DNA of 64,000 nt from JBCCCJ01 sp039029315 (lineage in GTDB: Bacteria; Bacteroidota; Bacteroidia; J057), in NCBI GenBank assembly GCA_039029315.1, contig JBCCGK010000050.1, positions 14,239 through 78,238 on the forward strand, given 5' to 3'. The position numbers and the translations under genes are program-made. The first letter of the stretch is position 1, and the number at the start of each line of letters is the position of its first letter. This document shows positions 8,204 through 17,289 of the stretch, one piece after another. The notes below the pieces were generated by a model. It saw only the letters and a program-made list of their open reading frames with translations. It did no database searches and had not been told where the DNA came from.

Positions 8204-8228
8204 GCCACTTTTTTCTAAAAAAAGTGGC
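8204..8228. repeat. Perfect A/T-cored palindrome between DUF72 and methyltransferase genes
   Basis: Arms gccactttttt and aaaaaagtggc are perfectly complementary (11 bp) around a 3-nt centre. The position just after the stop of the minus-strand DUF72 gene fits a terminator whose T-run lies inside the stem. There is no additional T-tract outside, so a repeat-element origin is also possible. Confidence 0.5.
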
Positions 8229-8236
8229 AAAAGTCC

Positions 8237-9148
8237 TCAAAACAAACTCATCTGCCCCCCTTGCTCTTCCTTGATCCCCGGAATGGCCAAATCCAGTCCG
8301 AATCGCTCATTCAGCTTCTCGATCATATGGCTTCCCAACTGAGAAGCTAGCAAATCTCCCGGCTCATGCGCGAAGACATAGAGGGTTTCCAGGCCATTGT
8401 CCACCCATACTGCCAGTCGATCCATCCAGGCATCCCAACGCGTATAGTCTGTCGGATGGAGCGAGTTCCCCACAAATCGCAACATCGCCATGCGATTACT
8501 CAGACACATGTGAAGTACATCTCTTCGACCGGCTACATCCGTGATGACTGCTGCTACATTCCTTTCTTCCAACACATCACTCACAGCTGGCAGCAACACA
8601 TGTTCCTGAAACCAGTCTTCATGTCGAAACTCTATCGCCAGGGGAAAAGCTGTGGGCCATTGCTGAAGGAACTGCTTGAGGTTCCCAAATTGATTGGGAC
8701 CAAATGATTCGTGCATTTGGACAAAAGAGCAGCCCAGTTTTTCCTCAAAATGGGAGATCGCATCCACGAATTGCATGATCTCCTCTGAGCAATTGATCAG
8801 TTTGCGATAGTGAGAAATGATCTGAGGGATTTTCGGACAAAACACAAAATTGTCGGAAGCGGATTCTTTCCATTTTGTCACTTGCTCGGCTGTGGGAATC
8901 CGGTAGTGGGTCGTGTTGAGTTCGATGGTGTTGAAGGATCGGGAATAATGCGACAAATATTCCGCGGGTTTGGTTCCTTTGGGGTATAACTCACCAACCC
9001 ACTCCTTGCTGGACCAGCGCGGGCACCCAATGTAAGCATCCAGGCCTGTACGGGCTGGCTGCCGACCGAGTATATCCAGACTTCGGTCATTGGTCGAGGG
9101 AAGTTCGAACGTGAGCTGGCTGATATCGGGAAGCTTGCCAAATTTCAT
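8237..9148 (-). CDS. DUF72 (YecE-like) family protein
   Basis: I start at the ATG at 9148 (303 residues), whose ATGA overlaps the stop of the upstream gene; the longer frame before it reads through that gene. The protein shows family hallmarks: YIGCPRWSSKEWVGELYP near residue 40, the FNTIELNTTHYRIP block with the conserved N-T-x-E/F-Y-x-x-P pattern, FCPKIPQIISH, LGCSFVQ and LAIEFRHEDWF, and a C-terminal YVFAHEP segment. DUF72 proteins are TIM-barrel-like proteins found across bacteria; no reaction is established. The missing standard W-x-Y-x-x-W region near the N-terminus is only slightly altered here. Overlap with the TspO-like gene implies translational coupling. Confidence 0.9.
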   Translation of the reverse strand: MKFGKLPDISQLTFELPSTNDRSLDILGRQPARTGLDAYIGCPRWSSKEWVGELYPKGTKPAEYLSHYSRSFNTIELNTTHYRIPTAEQVTKWKESASDNFVFCPKIPQIISHYRKLINCSEEIMQFVDAISHFEEKLGCSFVQMHESFGPNQFGNLKQFLQQWPTAFPLAIEFRHEDWFQEHVLLPAVSDVLEERNVAAVITDVAGRRDVLHMCLSNRMAMLRFVGNSLHPTDYTRWDAWMDRLAVWVDNGLETLYVFAHEPGDLLASQLGSHMIEKLNERFGLDLAIPGIKEEQGGQMSLF

Positions 9149-9933
9149 GCAAAAGACGCTTTGATTTGACGAAAAAACATGCTGCTCACTAACAGCAGGG
9201 CACATACCACGGCAGTTGTCATCAGCAATTGAGACTCGCCTATGCCCATCCGAAGATGCTTGATCCCAATTCCCCACAATGCCCAGATGCCCACCGCCCC
9301 AAAGATCCGATCTCCTCTCCCCATGATCATGAACATGCACAGGATGGTCGCCAGTCCAATCATAAACAGAGTCCATACCTCAAAGGAAATCCCCCAGCCA
9401 TTCCACTCAATGGAGACCAAATAGGACGCAACATTGGCGATGATCGCAATCGAAATCCAACCGAGGTATAAGCTGAATGGGACATGCAGCAACCATCGCT
9501 CCCATGGATTTCGCGGACGTTTGTTCCCGATTCCAAGATGGATGTAGATGATGAGTAATGATCCCAACAAGGCAGCCATCATCATCAGGGCCAAGCCCAG
9601 ACGCTCTGTCAACCAGGCCACAAGCCAAACAATATTCGCAGCACAGGAGAGACCAAACCATCCAGTAATTTTCAACAAAAGGGGAACTTGTTCCTTGCTT
9701 TTGCTGAAGATATCTCTGCCCTGATAGATCACAAATCCGAGTAAGGAAAGATAAATCAGTCCCCAAATCCCAAAGGTATAGCTCGCTGGGGAAAACAGGG
9801 TATCATATTTATCGGAAACGCTGCCTACGGTATTGCCATCAATGCTTCTTGTGCTGACAAGCATATTCATCAGGATCATTGAGATCAAGGCAATGAAGTT
9901 GCTGATTTGAAGCAAGGGTTTCAGGAGGTTCAT
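9145..9933 (-). CDS. TspO/tryptophan-rich sensory protein-like membrane protein
   Basis: The 262-residue product is almost entirely hydrophobic, with about seven predicted membrane segments. The N-terminal part reads like the Bacteroidota group annotated as tryptophan-rich sensory protein: a first helix ending in an asparagine/methionine-rich turn, then TLFSPASYTFGIWGLIYLSL, which resembles the P-x-x-x-F-x-x-x-W-x-x-L-Y core of TspO. It is longer than classic TspO (about 160 residues), so it belongs to the extended form. TspO proteins bind porphyrins and other hydrophobic ligands; whether this one does is unknown. It is the first gene of a coupled pair with DUF72, and starts 22 bp after the end of the VWA gene on the same strand, so all three may form one operon. 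Confidence 0.75.
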   Translation of the reverse strand: MNLLKPLLQISNFIALISMILMNMLVSTRSIDGNTVGSVSDKYDTLFSPASYTFGIWGLIYLSLLGFVIYQGRDIFSKSKEQVPLLLKITGWFGLSCAANIVWLVAWLTERLGLALMMMAALLGSLLIIYIHLGIGNKRPRNPWERWLLHVPFSLYLGWISIAIIANVASYLVSIEWNGWGISFEVWTLFMIGLATILCMFMIMGRGDRIFGAVGIWALWGIGIKHLRMGIGESQLLMTTAVVCALLLVSSMFFRQIKASFA

Positions 9934-9955
9934 AAAAGAGTAGTAGCAGCAGGGC

Positions 9956-11056
9956 TTATCTCACCCTTTTTCGTCGATTCTTGATAAAATCTTCAAAAAT
10001 GTATTCACCCAAGCCCTGAAGACTTGTATAAAAGGCACGGCCATTGTTCACTTCTGTGAACTCTCGCACGAACTCGACCAACCAGCTATCTCGCGCAATC
10101 ATAAAGGTCGTGATGGGAATTTTTAGCCGACGACATTGTGCTGCAAGATTCAGGGTTTTGTTCAAAATCTTCCGGTCAAGCCCAAAACTATTTTTATAGT
10201 ACCGAATCCCTTCCTTGATACAGGTAGGTTTGCCATCGGTAATCATGAAGATCTGTTTGTTACTGGCTTTGCGTCTTCTCAGGAGGTCCATTGCCAGTTC
10301 CAGACCAGCCACAGTATTGGTGTGATAAGGGCCTACTTGCAGATACGGAAGGTCCTTGATCTTGATTTGCCAGGCATCATTGCCAAAGACGATGATATCA
10401 AGGGTATCTTTGGGATACTTGCGCATGATGAGTTCGGAGAGTGCCATGGCTACCTTTTTGGCGGGAGTGATTCGGTCCTCTCCGTACAGAATCATGGAAT
10501 GGGAAATATCGATCATCAGGACCGTCGCCACAGTGGTCTTATGCTCTTTTTCTCTCACCGCCAGATCATCCTCTGTCATGGTGAAATCATCTATCCCATG
10601 ATTGATCTGTGCATTGCGAAAGGATTCTGTAAAGGCAATGTTCTCTACCGGATCGCCGAACTCAAATTGCTTCAATTCGCTCAGGGGTTCATCTCCAAAT
10701 CCGACATGTGTACTTCTGTGTTGTCCACGACCAGATCGCTTCAGTTTTCCAAAAATCTCTTCCAGGGCGCTTTGGCGAATGCTCTGTTCTGATTTGGCCG
10801 TGATGACAAATCCTCCTCCTCCCTGATTGTCGTCCTCAATATAGCCATTGCGTTTGAGGTCTTCGATGAAATCGCCCATGCCGTACTCATCATCTGTCAA
10901 ACCATACTGACGATCCAGTTGATTCATCCAATCCAATGCTTCCGCCACATCGCCGGAAGTATAGGTCAGCAGTTCCATGAAAATCTTCAGTAGGCGTTCA
11001 AAAGGGTCTCCCTCTTTGCCTCGGGGAATATACTTATGAAATCGGTATCCTAGCAT
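9956..11056 (-). CDS. VWA (MIDAS) domain protein
   Basis: The 366-residue product has a mainly helical N-terminal half and a C-terminal von Willebrand factor A domain. MIDISHSM gives the DxSxS metal-ion adhesion motif, and FMITDGKPTC supplies the later conserved Asp of the MIDAS site. There is no signal peptide, so it is cytosolic. Such proteins commonly work with MoxR or magnesium-chelatase-like AAA+ ATPases in assembling metal cofactors or complexes. No AAA+ partner is visible within the window; it may lie elsewhere. The substrate is therefore unknown. Downstream on the same strand follow the TspO-like and DUF72 genes with short spacing. Confidence 0.9.
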   Translation of the reverse strand: MLGYRFHKYIPRGKEGDPFERLLKIFMELLTYTSGDVAEALDWMNQLDRQYGLTDDEYGMGDFIEDLKRNGYIEDDNQGGGGFVITAKSEQSIRQSALEEIFGKLKRSGRGQHRSTHVGFGDEPLSELKQFEFGDPVENIAFTESFRNAQINHGIDDFTMTEDDLAVREKEHKTTVATVLMIDISHSMILYGEDRITPAKKVAMALSELIMRKYPKDTLDIIVFGNDAWQIKIKDLPYLQVGPYHTNTVAGLELAMDLLRRRKASNKQIFMITDGKPTCIKEGIRYYKNSFGLDRKILNKTLNLAAQCRRLKIPITTFMIARDSWLVEFVREFTEVNNGRAFYTSLQGLGEYIFEDFIKNRRKRVR

Positions 11057-11173
11057 AGGTTAAAGATACACATTCCCTGCAATGTTCTCCAAAAAAGAAT
11101 GCCCCCCATATGGGAGGCACCTGAGTGACCGTAAAAACTGCATTAAAGCTATTAATCATAATCTCAATGATCC

Positions 11174-11587
11174 TTATTCACGGTTGACCCAGGTCTGGAT
11201 TTCTGTCCCATTGTCCAGTTGGACAAAGAGTTGATATTGCTTATCCTGAACATAATCACTGATGTCGACATTCCATCGTTTTCCAAGGTCGAGGGCAGGA
11301 TCTTTCTCCGTATACACCAGATCTCCTGCTCGATTGTAGAGGCGAACCCATTCAGGTTTGTGCTCTTTGATAGATCTCCAGATGACGTGCAAGGAATCTC
11401 CATGCATTTTGGCATTCATATATTCATCTGCCTGGTCCAGAGACAGGGGAACATACTCAATCACATAGTCTGAAGATGCCTCTTCTTTTTGTGTTATGCA
11501 GGCTATCAGTCCACAAGCAAACACACAAGCAAGGAAATAAATAATGTGAACGTGTTTGGAAAGGGTTGCGTTCGTTCCTTTGTTCAT
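11174..11587 (-). CDS. Hypothetical lipoprotein
   Basis: I choose the ATG at 11587 (137 residues), which opens a basic segment and a hydrophobic stretch (HIIYFLACVFACGLIAC) ending in a lipobox-like L-I-A-C; the frame upstream has no coding character. The mature part (about 110 residues) is rich in charged residues, with a WRSIKEHKPEWVRLYNRAGDLVY stretch and alternating beta-prone segments such as YQLFVQLDNGTEIQTWVN, suggesting a small beta-sandwich. No family recognised. It lies divergent from dnaG and 118 bp upstream of the VWA gene on the same strand. Confidence 0.7.
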   Translation of the reverse strand: MNKGTNATLSKHVHIIYFLACVFACGLIACITQKEEASSDYVIEYVPLSLDQADEYMNAKMHGDSLHVIWRSIKEHKPEWVRLYNRAGDLVYTEKDPALDLGKRWNVDISDYVQDKQYQLFVQLDNGTEIQTWVNRE

Positions 11588-11806
11588 GGTAATAGGCTTT
11601 ACGTCCAAATACTGGAAAAATTCTGGAAGCCGTTGTGTGTCGGAAGAAGAAGTCCTATTGTTATACCCTACGCATGGCAAAGAACATATGTTTCAAAATA
11701 CGAACTTTTCATGAAATCTACAACTCAGCTTCTTTCTCCAAATTGATCTACTTTCTACACGAAATCTAGACGCATCAGGTTGGGATTTTCCATATCTTTA
11801 CAAAAA

Positions 11807-13816
11807 ATGGCAAGAATCCCCCAACATATCGTCGATCAGATCTACAATGCCATCGATATTGTAGAGATTATCTCTGATTATGTTACGCTCAAAAAGAAGG
11901 GAGCCAACTTCTGGGCACTCTCTCCATTTTCAAATGAAAAAACGCCCTCATTTGCAGTCAATCCTGTCAAGGGCATCTACAAAGATTTCAGTTCACAGAA
12001 AGGTGGCAATGCCATTAATTTTCTGATGGAGGTAGAGGGATATACCTATGCCGAAGCCCTCAAGCATATTGCCCGCAAGTATGGCATTGAAATCGAAGAG
12101 GAGGAAGAGACGCCAGAAATCAAGGAGGCCAGAGACAAACGCCAAAGCCTCTTCATCGTCAATGAATTTGCTGCACGTTTCTTTCAGAAGCAATTATTAG
12201 AGACAGATGCTGGTCGCAAAATCGGGCTGACCTACTTCAAGGAACGAGGAATCCTGGAATCCACCATAGAGGAATTTCAGTTGGGATACTCTCCTGAACA
12301 ATGGGAAGCTTTTGCACAAGAAGCCATCCAACAACAATACAAAGAAGAATATCTTCTGGAACTGGGATTGGTCAGCAAGTCTGAGAAAAATGGCAAGTTG
12401 TTTGACCGATTCCGCGACAGGGTGATGTTTACCATTACCAATCAGGTTGGAAAGGTGGTCGGATTTGGTGGAAGAATCCTCGGCAATCGAAAAGATGTTG
12501 GCAAATACATCAACTCTTCTGAGTCCGACATCTACCATAAGAGTCAGATTCTCTATGGCCTATATCAGGCAAAAAAACATATCCGGGACGATGATCTCTG
12601 TATCCTCACCGAAGGATATATGGACACCATTGTTCTCCACCAAAATGGCATCAAGCATGTGGTGGCTTCAAGTGGGACTGCCCTTACGATTGAGCAAATC
12701 CGGCTGATCCGACGATTTACCCGCAATGTCCTCATGATCTATGATGGAGATGCTGCAGGTGTCCGGGCATCTTTACGGGGAATCGATCTACTGATCAAAG
12801 AAGAGATGCATCCTCAAGTGCTGGTCTTGCCTGACAATCATGACCCGGACTCTTATGTGAGCGAATTTGGTCCACAAGCATTTCTGGACTGTATCTCCAA
12901 AGAAGCCTTGTCTTTTCTGGATTTCAAGTTACAAATTCTTCGTCAGGGAAGTGTGGCAGGAGACCCGCGAGCAGAAGCTGAAATTGTCAAAGGCATGGCG
13001 AGTACAGTCGCTCAGGTAGCAGATCGGGTCCAACGACAAATGTACATTCGACATGTCGCACAGAAAGTCGACGTCACCGAAGCGCTGATGACGCATGCGG
13101 TAGAGGAAGCGCGCCGACAAGTCAACAAACTGGAAGCCCGTGAGCGGAAACGGGAAGCCTACAAAAAGCAGCAAGAAGATCCCGGAGAAGTCAAATCGCT
13201 GGATGGCTTCAAACAACTCAAGTTGGCCCATCAGGAGCGAGAACTTCTGCGAGTTCTGATCAATTATCCGGATAAATCTATCCCGGATATGGCAGAGGAT
13301 GATTCTTTGGAGGATGAGGAAGGAAATCCTATTGAGTATGAGCAAATCCCCTTAATCGAGATTTTTCTGGTAGAGTTGGAAGGATTGGTATTTGAGAACC
13401 AAATCTATGAACAACTCAAGCAGGAGATCTTCCAGGAGTTTGAGGAGAAAGGCTCAGTAGATATCAATCGTTGGCTCAATCACGAAAAGGACGATTTGCG
13501 CAAAATCGTGTCAGAATTGATGATATCCACACATGAGATCAGCCCAAACTGGCGCAAACATGGGGCCTTTGTTCTCGATCTGGATGAGAACATCAGACGT
13601 ACCGTGGAAGGGCCATTATTTCACTATAAGAATCGGAAAGTCGAACAATTACTCAGCGAATGTCAGGCCAGTCTGAAAGCTGCGCAAGAAGCGGAAAAAT
13701 TCGAAGAAGTCGAGGAATTGCTGGAATCCTATGTATACCTGACGAATCTGCGGAAAAAGATTTTTGAGAAAATAGGAACAGAAGGGGCCGTGAGGGGAAG
13801 TGATGCGCATTTGTAG
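11807..13816 (+). CDS. dnaG: DNA primase DnaG lacking the usual zinc ligands
   Basis: Start at the ATG at 11807 (669 residues), which gives the canonical MARIPQHIVDQI beginning. The N-terminal domain keeps the CHC2 zinc-finger fold sequence but the four metal ligands are replaced: LSPFSNEKTPSF has Ser39 and Ser42 where Cys and His are expected, and IYKDFSSQKGG has Asp60 and Ser63 instead of the two Cys. The catalytic core is intact, with the Toprim motifs LTEGYMD and YDGDAAG, and the RNA polymerase basic region GFGGRIL is present. The long C-terminal region (about residues 430-669), rich in charged helices, is expected to bind the replicative helicase. It makes RNA primers in replication. Missing zinc ligands are, as I recall, seen in other Bacteroidota primases, so this is probably lineage-wide rather than damage. 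Confidence 0.97.
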   Translation: MARIPQHIVDQIYNAIDIVEIISDYVTLKKKGANFWALSPFSNEKTPSFAVNPVKGIYKDFSSQKGGNAINFLMEVEGYTYAEALKHIARKYGIEIEEEEETPEIKEARDKRQSLFIVNEFAARFFQKQLLETDAGRKIGLTYFKERGILESTIEEFQLGYSPEQWEAFAQEAIQQQYKEEYLLELGLVSKSEKNGKLFDRFRDRVMFTITNQVGKVVGFGGRILGNRKDVGKYINSSESDIYHKSQILYGLYQAKKHIRDDDLCILTEGYMDTIVLHQNGIKHVVASSGTALTIEQIRLIRRFTRNVLMIYDGDAAGVRASLRGIDLLIKEEMHPQVLVLPDNHDPDSYVSEFGPQAFLDCISKEALSFLDFKLQILRQGSVAGDPRAEAEIVKGMASTVAQVADRVQRQMYIRHVAQKVDVTEALMTHAVEEARRQVNKLEARERKREAYKKQQEDPGEVKSLDGFKQLKLAHQERELLRVLINYPDKSIPDMAEDDSLEDEEGNPIEYEQIPLIEIFLVELEGLVFENQIYEQLKQEIFQEFEEKGSVDINRWLNHEKDDLRKIVSELMISTHEISPNWRKHGAFVLDLDENIRRTVEGPLFHYKNRKVEQLLSECQASLKAAQEAEKFEEVEELLESYVYLTNLRKKIFEKIGTEGAVRGSDAHL

Positions 13817-13930
13817 CTGAATCTTTAGCTGACCACAGCAGAAGAATTTTCATAGGGATGATTGGCAGACCATCTCCCTTGTTCCCCTATCTCAGATAGA
13901 CAGGCATCCTCTTTGGCAAACTCACCCACA

Positions 13931-13963
13931 AAAAAGCAGGAGCTTTTTGACAAAGCTCCTGCT
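13931..13963 (-). terminator. Rho-independent terminator of the SulP gene
   Basis: A perfect 12-bp stem (13935-13946 with 13952-13963) and 5-nt loop, followed on the minus strand by a run of T (plus-strand aaaaa from 13931). It lies about 240 bp beyond the stop of the minus-strand transporter gene and just after the convergent dnaG. The 13964-14199 stretch between it and the gene contains nothing I recognise. Confidence 0.85.
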
Positions 13964-14199
13964 GTATGATGATGCAGAGGAAATACGGAAAGCTCAAGAG
14001 ATGCGCTTATCTCTGCGATTCATTCATATGCTTGATCCACGGGGGAAGATCGGTCCAAAAGCTATGTGGGAATCATCCCGACTTTCCACATCTCGCTCAA
14101 GTCTTTGCTTCCTCCTCCAGGGCGAGGCACATCCTTGATGTCTTCCTGAAGAATCAGGAATCTATTCGTTCGGATGAGCCTGTACAAATGGATAATTGG

Positions 14200-15834
14200 T
14201 CATCCTTTTTTTTCCTGCAAAATTGTATATGCCTCTTTGACCGGATCATTGAAAGCCGCGCCTCCATTTTTATCCATCCCAACAATCGTTAAATCGATGT
14301 TGTGGATCTTGGCTTTGTCTTTGAAATCAGCAATGATCTCTCGTACATCATAATCGATAGAAATGGACCGACTTGCATCAATCAATACTTTGGTATTGGC
14401 TGGAATCTCATCCAGGGTCTTCATGATATTGGCACGGTTGAGGAAGGAGACATCCTCTGACAGTCTGATGACGATGGATTCATCTTTCTCATCTGTTTGT
14501 TTGGAAACAGAATATGGCATTCTATAGTTGTTCATCAGGATGGTAAAGATGGCCACAGCCATTCCAAGGCCAATTCCAATCAGCAGGTCAGTTGTTACAA
14601 TTCCAATGATGGTTACCATGAATGGAATGAATTGATACCAGCCATTCTTATACATTTGCTTGAAGAGAGAAGGCTTTGCAAGCTTAAATCCAACAGCAAA
14701 GAGAATAGCAGCGAGTGTTGCAAGTGGGATCAAATTCAACACCTTTGGGATAAACATCACAGACAGCAACAACATAAATCCATGAAAGATGGCTGACTGT
14801 TTGGTACGGCCGCCAGACTGAATGTTGGCAGAACTTCTGACAATTACCTGTGTAACGGGCAAGCCTCCTATCAGGCCGGAGAGCATGTTTCCAAGTCCTT
14901 GCGCTTTCAGCTCGCGATTGGTAGGCGTCACACGCTTATATGGATCAAGCTTGTCTGTTGCTTCCACACAGAGTAGTGTTTCCAAACTCGCAACCACAGC
15001 GATGGTTATAGCCACCACATACACTTCTCCATTTGCCAATTGTGTGAAATCAGGGAAGGTAAACAGAGAAAAGAAGCCCATGATATTATCAGCAACAGGA
15101 AGCTGCACCAGATGTTTGGTATTGATCGCCAAAGAAGGGAAAGCGGATTTGAACAACTCGTTCAGCAGTATACCTGACACAACCACAACCAGCGGTCCCT
15201 GAATCAACTGAAATACTTTCTGACGCTTCATGAATGGACGCTCCCACAAAATCAGGATTGCCAGAGACAAGAAAGCAATGATCATGGCTCCTGGGTGTAT
15301 ATAATCCAACATATTGAACAGCTCGGAGAAAGTATTCTGCGAATCTTGCTGGGCAAATGTCAGGCTTCCTTCAGGCACTTTGTCATACCCGAAGGCATGA
15401 GGAATCTGTTTTAGAAAGATGATAATCCCAATACCCGCCAACATGCCTTTGATGACTGAGGATGGAAAATAGTAGCCAATGATCCCTGCTTGAAGAAATC
15501 CTAATATCATCTGAAACAAGCCCGCCAGAACGACAGCTACCAGAAAAGTTTCCCAGGCTCCTAGAGAGGAAATCGCACTTAGTACAATGACTGCCAGGCC
15601 TGCGGCAGGACCACTAACGCCGATAGGTGAGCCACTGACCACTCCCACCACAATTCCACCTACTATGCCCGCAATGATTCCAGAAAACAGGGGAGCTCCG
15701 GAAGCCAACGCGATTCCCAGGCAAAGGGGAGTTGCCACCAGGAATACCACAATACTCGCAGGAAGGTCGTATTTGACATTCGCCCACATGCTTTCCGATG
15801 TTTGTTGAAAGTTTTTCTGCTGTTGTTTTGCCAT
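14200..15834 (-). CDS. SulP family anion transporter with STAS domain
   Basis: Start at the ATG at 15834 (544 residues). The protein has the SulP membrane core of about 12-14 segments: DLPASIVVFLVATPLCLGIALASGAP is the conserved first segment, GSPIGVSGPAAGLAVIV is the signature central motif, and LSGLIGGLPVTQVIVRSSANI the second repeat motif. The C-terminal about 110 residues form a cytoplasmic STAS domain (VLIDASRSISIDYDVREII). SulP proteins transport sulfate, bicarbonate or related anions, usually with sodium or protons. The P-L-C-L-G-I-A-L-A-S-G-A-P start resembles the BicA/bicarbonate-type branch more than plant sulfate carriers, but the substrate cannot be fixed. No carbonic anhydrase gene is adjacent. 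Confidence 0.93.
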   Translation of the reverse strand: MAKQQQKNFQQTSESMWANVKYDLPASIVVFLVATPLCLGIALASGAPLFSGIIAGIVGGIVVGVVSGSPIGVSGPAAGLAVIVLSAISSLGAWETFLVAVVLAGLFQMILGFLQAGIIGYYFPSSVIKGMLAGIGIIIFLKQIPHAFGYDKVPEGSLTFAQQDSQNTFSELFNMLDYIHPGAMIIAFLSLAILILWERPFMKRQKVFQLIQGPLVVVVSGILLNELFKSAFPSLAINTKHLVQLPVADNIMGFFSLFTFPDFTQLANGEVYVVAITIAVVASLETLLCVEATDKLDPYKRVTPTNRELKAQGLGNMLSGLIGGLPVTQVIVRSSANIQSGGRTKQSAIFHGFMLLLSVMFIPKVLNLIPLATLAAILFAVGFKLAKPSLFKQMYKNGWYQFIPFMVTIIGIVTTDLLIGIGLGMAVAIFTILMNNYRMPYSVSKQTDEKDESIVIRLSEDVSFLNRANIMKTLDEIPANTKVLIDASRSISIDYDVREIIADFKDKAKIHNIDLTIVGMDKNGGAAFNDPVKEAYTILQEKKG

Positions 15835-15927
15835 CACTGATGAAGTTGTTTGCTCTTTAAATCGCAAAAGTGAATACTGTTAATGAATACTATATAAAAA
15901 TCAGATTAAAATCAGATTAGAAAATCA

Positions 15928-17268
15928 TTAATCTCTGACATTTAAGGTTGCAATCGGAAAAAGTAAGGTACAAGTCGTGCCTTTGTTCAATTCGGATCGA
16001 TAGTGGATCGATCCATTATGAAGCTTGACAATTTTGTTGACCATGGTAAGCCCTATGCCATGACCTTCTTTCCCGCGCACATTGTTCGCACGAAAAAAAG
16101 GCTCAAAAATATTTTCCATATCCGCTTGTGGAATTCCGACCCCTCGATCTGTTATTTTGATGAATAAATGATTGTCCATTCGGCCATAACTGATGCGTAC
16201 CTGTTGATTGTCGGAATATTTGTACGCATTCTCCACCAAATTAAATAATGCCACCCGCATCAGACTGCGATTGCCCACGATGGAACAATCATCCAGTCCT
16301 CTGTCAAATTGCAGCCTCATTCCTTCAGGAGGAAACTCTTCCAGAATTTCCAGCATCAGCTGATCCAGGCAGATCGGCTCTGCATCTGGCAGGACAAGGT
16401 GTGCCTCTGCTTTTTCCAGGTCCAACAGCTGATTGATCAGCAGTTGGAGGCGATCTGCTTCCTCCTGAATAATGCTTAAACTGACCTTGTATTCTTCTAT
16501 ACTTCTATCCTTGATCAGGAGAACATCTGTGGCAGCACCGATCGCGGTCAGGGGAGTTTTCATTTCATGGCTGGCATTTCGAACAAATTGCCGTTGTGCT
16601 TCAAAGGATCTCTGAAGTCGATCCAGCATTCGATTAAAAGCAATGGCAACTTTTCCGATTTCATCCAAAGGGTTATTGACCTGTAGGCGCAAATCCAGTC
16701 GCTCGGCACTAATATGGCTTGCCTGATAGATTTTATTCTCCAGGGGCTTCAGGGCCCGGATGATCCCAATACGATAGACGATCACCTGCCCCAGAATCAA
16801 AAAGGCTCCCCCAAACAGCAACATCCTTTTCAGGAAATTCAGTTTACTATTCCCAAAGGTATCCAGAGCTGTGACGACTACGGCATATTCGCCAGTAGGC
16901 AGATTGTAATACCTGCCGACTCCCTGGGCTTCCCCATGCCAGAATCTGACCAGCTTTTCATTCTGGATTCTTTCTGCAAATTGAGGGGGGAACATGCGTT
17001 CCAGGGAGTCCAGGCCGCTCGGTCGCAAACTTATAGCGTACTCCTTTTCTTCATCCAGGGTTTGTAAAAACTTGGCACGGATGGACTGACGCATAGCCTC
17101 ATTTTCCAGAAACATTAATTCGGTTAGAGATACGCGTTCTTCCAACCTGCTAAAAAATTGCTGCTCGTAAAATCTGGCGGTAAAAAAGTATAGCAATACC
17201 CCAAGGGCCGCAATGGATACAATCCCTGTGATGGATAAAGTATACGTTAGTCGATCTCGAATCTTCAT
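15928..17268 (-). CDS. Membrane sensor histidine kinase (OmpR-pair type)
   Basis: The 446-residue product has a first membrane segment (about 12-30), a periplasmic sensor of about 120 residues, a second membrane segment (about 150-175, LLFGGAFLILGQVIVYRIG), a HAMP domain, a HisKA dimerisation domain with the phospho-acceptor His in RNASHEMKTPLTAIG, and a HATPase with NAYKYSDN (N-box), KITDRGVGIP (G1) and GHGIGLTMV (G2). All catalytic motifs are intact. It is immediately downstream of the response regulator gene (21-bp gap), so the two are co-transcribed with the regulator first. The stimulus is unknown; the short sensor without Cys or metal-binding clusters gives no hint. Confidence 0.95.
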   Translation of the reverse strand: MKIRDRLTYTLSITGIVSIAALGVLLYFFTARFYEQQFFSRLEERVSLTELMFLENEAMRQSIRAKFLQTLDEEKEYAISLRPSGLDSLERMFPPQFAERIQNEKLVRFWHGEAQGVGRYYNLPTGEYAVVVTALDTFGNSKLNFLKRMLLFGGAFLILGQVIVYRIGIIRALKPLENKIYQASHISAERLDLRLQVNNPLDEIGKVAIAFNRMLDRLQRSFEAQRQFVRNASHEMKTPLTAIGAATDVLLIKDRSIEEYKVSLSIIQEEADRLQLLINQLLDLEKAEAHLVLPDAEPICLDQLMLEILEEFPPEGMRLQFDRGLDDCSIVGNRSLMRVALFNLVENAYKYSDNQQVRISYGRMDNHLFIKITDRGVGIPQADMENIFEPFFRANNVRGKEGHGIGLTMVNKIVKLHNGSIHYRSELNKGTTCTLLFPIATLNVRD

Positions 17269-17289
17269 ATAATGCTATTCCGATTAGGA

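Noticed and set aside
10136..10792. 218-residue plus-strand frame opposite the VWA gene
   Set aside because: Antisense to a gene with an intact MIDAS motif; the composition is irregular and no domain is seen.
13947..14138. 63-residue plus-strand frame after dnaG
   Set aside because: Starts within the loop of the terminator hairpin and has no recognisable content.
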